This document shows positions 57,590-64,000 of a DNA stretch of 64,000 nt, piece by piece. Each line of letters opens with the position of its first letter. Within the stretch, counting starts at the first letter, position 1. The stretch is from Basidiobolus meristosporus CBS 931.73. Taxonomy: Eukaryota > Basidiobolomycota > Basidiobolomycetes > Basidiobolales > Basidiobolaceae. The notes under the pieces were generated by a model. It saw only the letters and a program-made list of their open reading frames with translations. It was not told where the DNA came from and did no database searches. The stretch spans positions 62,001 through 126,000 of the forward strand of contig MCFE01000046.1 of NCBI GenBank assembly GCA_002104905.1. The letters run 5' to 3'. Made by a program: the position numbers and the translations under genes.

Positions 57590-57977
57590 GTTTTGCCTCC
57601 TAGTTGATAAGTGCTATGCTACAGCTTGGCCTCAATGAACTGCTCCAGATGATACTACTGAACCTGCCTGTAGTGCCATGTGCTGACACATTCTTTTACC
57701 TCCCAAAGGCTCTGGTGGTGGAGGCACTTCTTGTGGTTCATCATTGGTTGGTTCACCAGAAGTAACTTGCTGATGGTAAGTGTAACAGCACATGCAGGTG
57801 CAATGCAATGTGCTGGCATGGCCCTTGGCTGAGTTTGACATGATGCAACACATTGACACAACTCAGACTGCTTCAATGGACTAGTGTCTAAATAAGCAGC
57901 TCAGCAAGTATTGATAGTGTTGCTCTGAAGTGTGAGCACTGACTCAATGCGGGCACTCTTGTGAAGGGTGTTGGTGT
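57590..57977 (-). pseudogene. DDE-A partner gene, C-terminal part
   Basis: Homologous to 59450-59835 in DDE-B with nearly every CpG replaced by TpG or CpA. Frame remnants at 57632-57859 retain STLHCTCMCCYTYHQQVTSG in place of the DDE-B sequence around PDHQRVTSGE. Continues at 62175 across the LTR insertion. Confidence 0.75.
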
Positions 57978-58604
57978 TATGGTGGTGTAGAGGTACTCCT
58001 GGGAGAAGCTACACAACCCAAGGGGTGTGATGTGTCTAATGGGTGCAACAACCTCTGGGTCTAAACTGCTGGTGTCTTTGTCAATATGTCACTATGGTAA
58101 AAGCTCCTGCTTCTCTAGCTTGCTAGGTGCTCCAAGTGTCTCAAAAGGCCTCTGTGTGTCTTATGCACTACCCTGAAAAGCTCCTTGATGGCAGATCTGA
58201 GATGTACTGTTGAAGGCAGGTGCAGTGATCAACTGCTAATCAATAAGGGAGAAGTGTTACTGATAGAAGGGATCATTTATTGATGAGGGATTGCTTTCCC
58301 TTAAATACTTTTCCTGGTTGCCAAGTGATTACTAATGACAAGGTGCTAGAAGATTCTAGGCATCAGTGGAGCTCTTGATGACATCACTATGAGCTGAAAT
58401 ATGCCAAGAATGTCCTGGAAGGTTCTAAAAGATACAGCATATCCAACCAATCAAGGATCAGTAATCTGAGACCTGTGCAACATAGAAATACCATATATGG
58501 TATTGAAGGGATGGCAACACAGACCTATATCATGTCTCACAGGTACTGACACAGGTACTTGCCGTATGTAGATACATAAGACTTGTTCCATCGTACTGTG
58601 CCAG

Positions 58605-59321
58605 GGCGCGCGGCGTGATCCACGGTTGCAAAGAACAATCGGGCGCAATATTATAGCTACCAGAAGGCAGGATTGTTCTTGGACAATTTTGCACTATGCG
58701 GGACAATCTTGCACACTATGGCACAATCTGACACAATGAGGTTGGCGCGGATGATTGCGCCAACTCGTAATGCTTGCATCACGTGCGCGATCGGATACCG
58801 CTATAATGGCAGGTAAAATCCGGTATTTGGATATGTTTCTTTAATGTAAATGGAAATAAATGTGTATCACACTATAAACTACACTGATACTTACCATTTT
58901 GGTTACCCTCACTCCAATTGGACGGTATCTCAGTGGTTAATTGGTCCAAAAGTATTCTGAAGCTGGCAGCCCCCAATTGGCTCATTGACTACTGAAAAAG
59001 CTACCTGATTTGCCATCAAATATCCCATTTAGCCCATTGAGCAAGTAAATCCCTGATCCTAGTGATTGGGCAAGGTGTCATAGCTAGCACGCAAGCAATC
59101 ATGTAGGTGCAAAACAGATCCAATAGCTGCACTGGTATTACAGATGACGTATATATATGCAGGGTGTTTATTTATAGGGGTTCTGTCTCAAATGTGAGAC
59201 AACCTTGATATTACTTGTATCAAAAATTTGATGATCACTGATTTGCAATGGCTTGATTTGGATTGCAAAAAAAAAGGGTTGTCGGGATCATTACAAATGT
59301 GAGCAATTCAAAGCGATTGCA
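58605..59321. other. DDE-B left non-coding region
   Basis: About 700 bp between the left end and the partner-gene stop. CpG-rich for the first 200 bp. No frame. It is conserved in DDE-A, DDE-D and DDE-F, so it belongs to the element and probably holds transposase sites and the 3' untranslated region of the partner gene. Confidence 0.55.
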
Positions 59322-60554
59322 TCATCTTCTCCTGGGTTCTTTTCTCACAGGGATTACTACTGAAGCATTTGGTAGTGACTCACTTTGCACACCTATACTA
59401 CTTCCTGGCTGACTATCATCTTGGCTACTTGTGTATTTGTAGTCAGTATTTTGCCTCCTAGTTGATGAGTGCAATGCTGCAGCTTGGCCGCGCTGAATCG
59501 CTCCGACTGAACCAACTGAACCGGCCTGTAGTGCCACGCGCTGATGCGTTCTTTTACTTGCCAAGGGCTCCGGTGGTTGAGTCACTTCATGTTGGTCATC
59601 ATCAGTCAGTTCACCAGAAGTAACTCGCTGATGGTCAGGCAAAACAGCACGCGCAGGCGCGCCTTGACGCGTTGAGATGGCCCTTGGCTGAGTTTGATGT
59701 GATGCCGCATGTTGACGCGACTCGGTCCGCTCCAATGGACTCATGTCTAAATGAGCAGTTTGGCGAGTTCTGGTAGTTTTGCTCTGAAGCGCGCACATTG
59801 ACTCGACGCGGGGCGTTCTGGTAAAGGGTGTTGGTGTAGTCTGGACTGATGTGCGCCGGCGCGCTGTGGTTGCAAGAGATGGTAGGGAATCCAGCGAGGC
59901 GTGCTGGCGTGATCCGGACAATGTTGCTTGCGGTCTGTATTCTTCCTCCTGAAGCTCACCATCTGATTCCTCAAGGTATTCACTTACCCTCTGTCTGATA
60001 CTTTGGAGCTGTTGCCTGGATGAGTCCTGTGTATATTGCTCTTGGAAGCCACTTAGCTCTACTAATATATCACGTAGTACATTAGTCATTTGAGGCAAAA
60101 ACTCATTCAAAATCTCTTTGGTTCCCAAAGTTGAGGCACAAACGGACGCGTCCGGCCTGTACTGTGCAAATTGCGCGCGGAATCGTTCTTGCGCGGCTTC
60201 CTCGTTAAATCCCCTCACTCTCAGCTCATTCTTGATTTCAATACTTGTCTTGTTATATATCTTTTTACATACACTGGCTGGCATCTTGATGTAGAACTCA
60301 TGCCACAGCTTTCTACTCAAATTCTTCCATCTTTGTTGACTCTCTGAGGTATCTAGTTCTGCTAGATTAATCAGTAGTGCCCAAATATCTGTATGAAGGC
60401 TCATTATAGACACTTGGGCCATACTAAAATCATTTGGCGAGAGCTTGAACGGATCCGACATCAACTTTTCCGGTCCGGACCGTGCTTGTGAGCTGGGGGA
60501 TGGGTTTTGTCTGGGTTGTACTAAAGATGAGTTGAGGCTCAGTATGGGGACCAT
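59322..60554 (-). CDS. Partner protein of the DDE transposon, unrecognised family
   Basis: 410 codons, intact, ATG at 60554 to TGA at 59322-59324. The same start (MV.I..LNSSLVQPRQNP) is kept in DDE-C and DDE-D. Residues 1-50 are Ser/Pro-rich. About 55-200 form the conserved core, with LSRKLWHEFYIKMPA, KNELRVRGFNEEA, FAQYRPD and VELSGFQEQYTQ, predicted largely helical by eye. About 200-225 are acidic (YLEESDGELQEEE). 225-410 are low-complexity, rich in Ser, Thr, Gln and Arg. No Myb/SANT, zinc or nuclease motif is visible, although Harbinger-type elements usually pair the transposase with a Myb-like DNA-binding partner. A role in DNA binding or nuclear import of the transposase is inferred from position only. 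Its remnants occur in DDE-A, C, D, E and F. Confidence 0.75.
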   Translation of the reverse strand: MVPILSLNSSLVQPRQNPSPSSQARSGPEKLMSDPFKLSPNDFSMAQVSIMSLHTDIWALLINLAELDTSESQQRWKNLSRKLWHEFYIKMPASVCKKIYNKTSIEIKNELRVRGFNEEAAQERFRAQFAQYRPDASVCASTLGTKEILNEFLPQMTNVLRDILVELSGFQEQYTQDSSRQQLQSIRQRVSEYLEESDGELQEEEYRPQATLSGSRQHASLDSLPSLATTARRRTSVQTTPTPFTRTPRVESMCALQSKTTRTRQTAHLDMSPLERTESRQHAASHQTQPRAISTRQGAPARAVLPDHQRVTSGELTDDDQHEVTQPPEPLASKRTHQRVALQAGSVGSVGAIQRGQAAALHSSTRRQNTDYKYTSSQDDSQPGSSIGVQSESLPNASVVIPVRKEPRRR

Positions 60555-60913
60555 AGCAATGGATTTGGATACTTACACAGCAGTATATTGGCATCAACCT
60601 GGTCTTATATGAAATATATATGAAAACTAAAGTGATTGTTGAATTTTCCATATATTATGCATGATGCATCTTGGATCGCGTTGACACGGATCAGATCACA
60701 TCAATCGCAGATTTCCTATTTGATTATAGACCTATGATTAAAGCATCAATAAAAGTACCAAGGCATTGTTTGTGGATGATTTTTGCGACATAATGATGGG
60801 ATACATGGCAATTGATAGAGATTTAACCATAATGTGTTAAAAATCAGATAAATAACGCAGATCGTGCCGAATCAATTCAAACCGCCTCCATACAATCATC
60901 CATCAATTTTAAT
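60555..60913. promoter_or_regulatory. Divergent promoter region of the DDE transposon
   Basis: 359 bp between the two start codons, AT-rich, with the inverted sequence ATGCATGATGCAT near 60657-60669. Conserved between DDE-A, B, C and D (TGATGCATCTTGGAT, AAAGCATCAATAAAAGTACCA, GGATGATTTTTGC). It must contain both promoters. No definite TATA box could be chosen. Confidence 0.5.
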
Positions 60914-61797
60914 ATGACTTACTCATCTGAATGGTCTTTTCTCATCAATCCCATCACTACCACTGGATTTCCTTTTTCACACTGGAGGAGATCTATTCCA
61001 AGTACTGTGGACCATCAACCCCAATCTACTCAAGGAGATCCCTTGTTAAGCTTCTCTGCTATTACAAGAACTATTGCCCTACAAGGTTTCATCCCACCAT
61101 CCATGGGAACAAAAGTCCTAGAAGCTTTCAGTCCCAGCTGACAGCAATGGAGAACCACCTTGCAGAGGGTATGAATGACTTAGAGCAAGCTTGGAATACT
61201 AGGTTCAGAAGCTCCAATAGACTTCCATATCCCAGAGTGTTCAGCAACAGGTTCCATATCAGGAGTATTTTGGATACCTTCCCAGTGAGGATTAACAGAC
61301 CTTCTAGAGGGCGGAGGCACTTTTATTCTGGCAAGTACAAGGCACACTGTGTGAAGTTTCAAGCACTGTCTGACATTGAGGGTAACATCATCTGGTTTAG
61401 TAGGCCATTTGCTGGAAGTAGGCATGACAAAGCACTCTGGGTAGAGAATCATCCTGAATTCAGTAGAGGGGAGAAATGTATGGCAGACTTGGCCTATATA
61501 GGAGAGGATTGTCAGAGATTAGGATGTATTACAGCTTATAGGAAGCCAAGGAATGGTGTGCTTAGCAGGAAGCAGAAGCTCTACAATGAGATATTTAATC
61601 ATTTCAGAGTAAGGGTAGAGCACACATTTGGATATCTGAAGAGATTCAGCATATTGGCAGGTAAATACAGAGGAAAGTCATATATAGGTGAAAACAGCAG
61701 AATAGGTAAAATAGTTAAGATACTTATTAATGCACAGTATGTTCATACAAGAAGACATCCACTGAGAGAAATGTGTCTGGAGCATTATGAAGAGTAA
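60914..61797 (+). pseudogene. DDE-B transposase, frameshifted near the start
   Basis: The family start ATG is at 60914 (MTYSSEWSFLINPITTTGFP), but one base is missing in the T-run near 60973-60977 compared with DDE-C and DDE-D (TTTTTCACAC against TTTTGACACAC), so the long frame (60931-61797, 288 codons) is entered only downstream. It carries a DDE_Tnp_4-type core: D at residue 115 (ILDTFPVRI), D at 186 (CMADLAYIGED) and E at 230 (RVRVEHTFGYLKRF), plus the FAGSRHDKALW motif that in this family follows the first strand block. The triad is complete and spaced as in Harbinger/IS5-like transposases. Start at the internal ATG 60931 would give an altered N terminus, so activity is doubtful. Confidence 0.9.
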
Positions 61798-61859
61798 ATA
61801 AAGCAAGGAAAGCACTATTCTGAGCAACATAATTAAGATTGAGTAAAATTACCAGTAAC

Positions 61860-61979
61860 TGTATCATACCACTGGCATCATGGTAGAAATATAGTGCCAG
61901 ATAGTGCCGAAGAGTGCCAGATCGATCTGGCACTATAAACCGGCTGGCACTATGTGGCACTATCCAACGGAACAAGTCT
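61860..61979. repeat. DDE-B right terminal region with TGGCAC motifs
   Basis: Six GTGCC/GGCAC-type motifs in about 75 bp before the terminal inverted repeat, in both orientations. The same motif is repeated in all MITEs of the family, which suggests that they are transposase binding sites. Confidence 0.55.
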
Positions 61980-62174
61980 ATATACTAATCACAAAGCTGG
62001 ATAATATCTGGTATAATTAATGCTAATAACTAATCAGGGTAAACATCATATGGGGATAATATTGATAATATGGGCTAAGATTGGGATAATACCAATAAGA
62101 TAAAATATGGATGAGTATATCATAATGGCTATATGAATGAACTTGTCTGTGGGAGGTATGTTTACCCTACCACA

Positions 62175-62891
62175 GCGTAGTTTTGACTGATGTGTGCCAG
62201 CATGCTGGAGTTGCAAGGGATGGTAAGGAATTCAGCAAGGCATGCTGGTGCAATCTGGATGCTGTTGCTTGCAGTCTGTATTCTTCTTATTGAAGCTAAC
62301 CTTCTGACTCCTCAAGGTATTCACCTGTCCTCTGTCTGATACTTGGGAATTGCTGCTTGGATGAGTCCTGTGTATATTGCTCTTGGAAGCCACTTAGCTC
62401 TACTAATATATCATGTAGTACATTAGTTGTTTGTTGCAAAAACTCATTCAAAATCTCTTTGGTCCAAAGTGGAGGCACAAACAGATGCATCTGGCCTATT
62501 CTGTGTAAACTTCATGCAAAGTTGTTCCCACACAGCTTCCTCATCAGATTACCCACTCTCAGCTAATTCTTAGTTTCAATACTTGTCTTGTTATACATTG
62601 TCTTACATACATCTGCTGGTATTTTGATGTTGAGTTTATGCCACAGCTTTCTATTCAAACTCTTCCATATCTGTCAGCTCTCTGAGGTATTCAGCTCAGC
62701 TTGACTGATGAGGTGTGCTTAAATATCAGTATTAAGGCTCATCATAGACACTTGGGCCATACTAAAATCATTTGGTAAGAGCTCACATGGATCTGACATC
62801 AACTTTGCTTGTCTGGACCATGCTAGTGAGCTAGGGGATAGGTTTGTCTGGGTTGTAGTAAAGATGTGCTGAGACTTGGTATAGGGATCAT
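62175..62891 (-). pseudogene. DDE-A partner gene, N-terminal part
   Basis: The start codon position is at 62891. Remnants include LSGFQEQYTQDSSKQQFPSI (62430-62350). Several stops and CpG-to-TpG/CpA changes against DDE-B. Confidence 0.75.
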
Positions 62892-63249
62892 AGTGATGGA
62901 TTTGGATACTTATACAATAGTCAATTGGCATCAACCTGGTCTTATATGAAATATTTATGAAAACTAATATGATTGTTGAATTTTCCATATATTATGCATG
63001 ATGCTTCTTGGATTGCATTAACATGGATCAGATCACATCAATTGCAGATCTCATCTTTGTTTATAGAGTCATGCTTAAAGCATCATTAAACTAACAAGTC
63101 ATTGTTTGAGGATGACTTATGCAACATAATGATGGTATATATAGCAATTGATGGAGATTTAATCATAATGCACAGAAAATTAGATAAATAAACCTGATTG
63201 TGCCAAATTGATTCAAATCAAATCAGCCTGATCACCCACCAATTTCAAA

Positions 63250-63990
63250 ATGACTTACTCATCTGAATGGTCTTTTCTCATCAGTCCCATCACTAACACT
63301 GGATTTCCTTTGACACATTAGAGGAGATCCATACAAAGTATTGTGGGCCATCTGCCCCAATCTACTTGAGAAGATCCCTTGTTAAGGTTTTCTGCTATTA
63401 CAAGAACTATTGCCCTACAAGGTTTCATACCACCATACACGGCAACAAAAGTCCAAGAAGCTTTTATTCCCAGCTGACAGCAATGTTGAACCACCTTGCA
63501 GAGGGTATGAACAATTCAGAGCAAGCTTAGAATACTTGGTTTAGAAGCTCCTACAGACTTCCATATCCCAGAGTGTTGAGCAACAGGTTCCATGTTAGGA
63601 GTAACTTGGATACCTTCCTAGTTAGAATTAACAGACCTTCTAGAGGGCTGAGGCACTTTTATTCTGGTGTGTACAAGGCACACTGCATGAAGTTTCAACC
63701 ACTGTCTAACATTGAGGGTAATATCATCTGGCTCAGTGGGCTATTTGCTGGAAGTAGGCATGACAAAGCACTCTGGGTGTTGAATCATCCTAAACTCAGT
63801 AGTGGGGAGAAATGTATAGCAGGCCTAGCTTTTATAGGAGAGGATTGTCAGAGATTAGGATGTATTACAGCTTATAGCAAGCCAAGGAATGGTGTGCTTA
63901 GCAGGAAGCAGAAGCTCAACAATGTGATAATTAAACATCTCAGAGTGAGGGAAGAACACAAATCTGAATATCTGAACAGATTCATATATT
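63250..63990 (+). pseudogene. DDE-A transposase, broken
   Basis: ATG at 63250 (MTYSSEWSFLISPITNTGFP), a missing base in the same T-run as DDE-B (near 63306-63310), then readable from 63573: NLDTFLVRINRPSRG (first D), CIAGLAFIGED (second D changed to G), REEHKSEYLNRF (E kept). It is cut after ATT at 63988-63990 by another family end. Confidence 0.85.
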
Positions 63991-64000
63991 AGACTTGTTC
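63991..64000. mobile_element. Start of another DDE-family element or MITE
   Basis: AGACTTGTTC, the family terminus, directly after ATT in the DDE-A transposase. The intact gene has GCATATTGGCAGG here. The rest is outside the window. Confidence 0.7.

Larger units (their letters stand above)
58579..61979 (+). mobile_element. DDE-B: youngest and most complete copy of the DDE transposon
   Basis: 3,401 bp with 25-bp imperfect inverted ends (AGACTTGTTCC then 8 mixed bases then GTGCCA; about 20 of 25 bases agree) and target duplication ATA (58576-58578, 61980-61982). The other L3 LTR at 37385 shows the uninterrupted site. Two divergent genes: partner (-, 59322-60554) intact, transposase (+, 60914-61797) with one frame change near its start. 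It keeps dozens of CpG sites lost from other copies. The right subterminal region has repeated TGGCAC/GTGCCA motifs. Confidence 0.93.
57978..62174 (-). repeat. Solo LTR, L3 family, split by DDE-B
   Basis: TATGGTGGTGTAGAGG...CTACCACA. Without DDE-B and its duplicated triplet it is about 790 bp, like the 804-bp copy at 36774-37577. The flanks GTGT (57974-57977) and GCGT (62175-62178) are the target duplication. Joining the flanks restores the partner-gene sequence GGTGTTGGTGTAGT seen in DDE-B. Confidence 0.8.
57122..63990 (+). mobile_element. DDE-A: old DDE transposon with nested insertions
   Basis: The left end (57122) reads TGACTTGTACCATTGTACTGTGCCAGGG, equal to the DDE-B left end apart from a few changes. 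The partner gene is read on the - strand (57540-57977, then 62175-62891) and the transposase on the + strand (63250 onward). It is split by an L3 solo LTR (57978-62174), which in turn holds DDE-B. At 63991 another family member begins inside the transposase gene after ATT, so the right end lies beyond the window. Confidence 0.85.

Noticed and set aside
1-64000. CpA-type RIP as the main mutational process
   Set aside because: The clearest aligned differences (DDE-A against DDE-B) are at CpG; a few CAA/CAG-type stops in G2 alone do not outweigh this.

Overview
The window is 64 kb of transposable elements with no recognisable host gene. The mix is a chromodomain Ty3 element, Ty1/copia elements, Tnp2/Plavaka-like DNA transposon remnants and a DDE_Tnp_4 (Harbinger-like) transposon with its non-autonomous derivatives. 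With moderate-to-low GC and strong CpG depletion in the older copies, this suggests a repeat-rich filamentous fungus, perhaps a basidiomycete. Species cannot be told from the sequence.

Layout. 1-7746: degenerate repeats, namely a solo LTR, a Tnp2-like fragment, a 5'-complete but 3'-truncated copia relic (C1) and an unrecognised two-gene repeat called X here. 7747-13426: a full-length chromovirus, G1, with target duplication ATATC, inserted in X. 13427-19022: fragments of the DDE transposon (DDE-F, DDE-D) with two foldback MITEs. 19535-28825: an old Ty3-type element G3 (+ strand), cut by a solo LTR, by a younger full-length relative G2 (22723-27659, - strand) and by a foldback MITE. 28826-33000: Tnp2-like and X remnants with solo LTRs. 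33001-36504: a decayed copia element, C2b. 36505-44150: a patchwork of fragments and solo LTRs. 44151-51809: DDE-C, cut by a solo LTR and by a nearly intact copia element C2a (46527-51212, one premature stop). 51810-57121: Tnp2-like remnant and a decayed Ty3 gag/protease relic. 57122-64000: DDE-A, cut by a solo LTR (57978-62174), itself cut by the youngest DDE copy, DDE-B (58579-61979).

How the parts work together. The DDE transposon carries two divergent genes: a DDE transposase and an unrecognised ~410-residue partner whose remnants recur in at least six copies. Its 25-bp inverted ends start AGACTTGTTCC and it makes 3-bp A/T-only target duplications (AAT, ATA, ATT, AAA). The foldback MITEs share these ends and duplications, so they are probably mobilised by it. 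G1 shows a textbook -1 frameshift signal between gag and pol (GGGAAAC, 6-nt spacer, perfect 11-bp stem) and an 11-nt match between its predicted mRNA 5' end and its primer site, as in self-priming Tf1-type elements. C2 copia elements instead carry a primer site matching the anticodon arm of initiator tRNA-Met.

All large coding regions except the DDE-B partner gene and the G1 gag gene carry visible lesions. Comparison of DDE copies shows that most differences between young and old copies lie at CpG sites, pointing to methylation-linked C-to-T decay. The many target duplications and paralogous empty sites let the order of insertions be read directly. Letters C1, C2, G1-G3, K, X, L3, L4 and DDE-A to F are working names for this window only.
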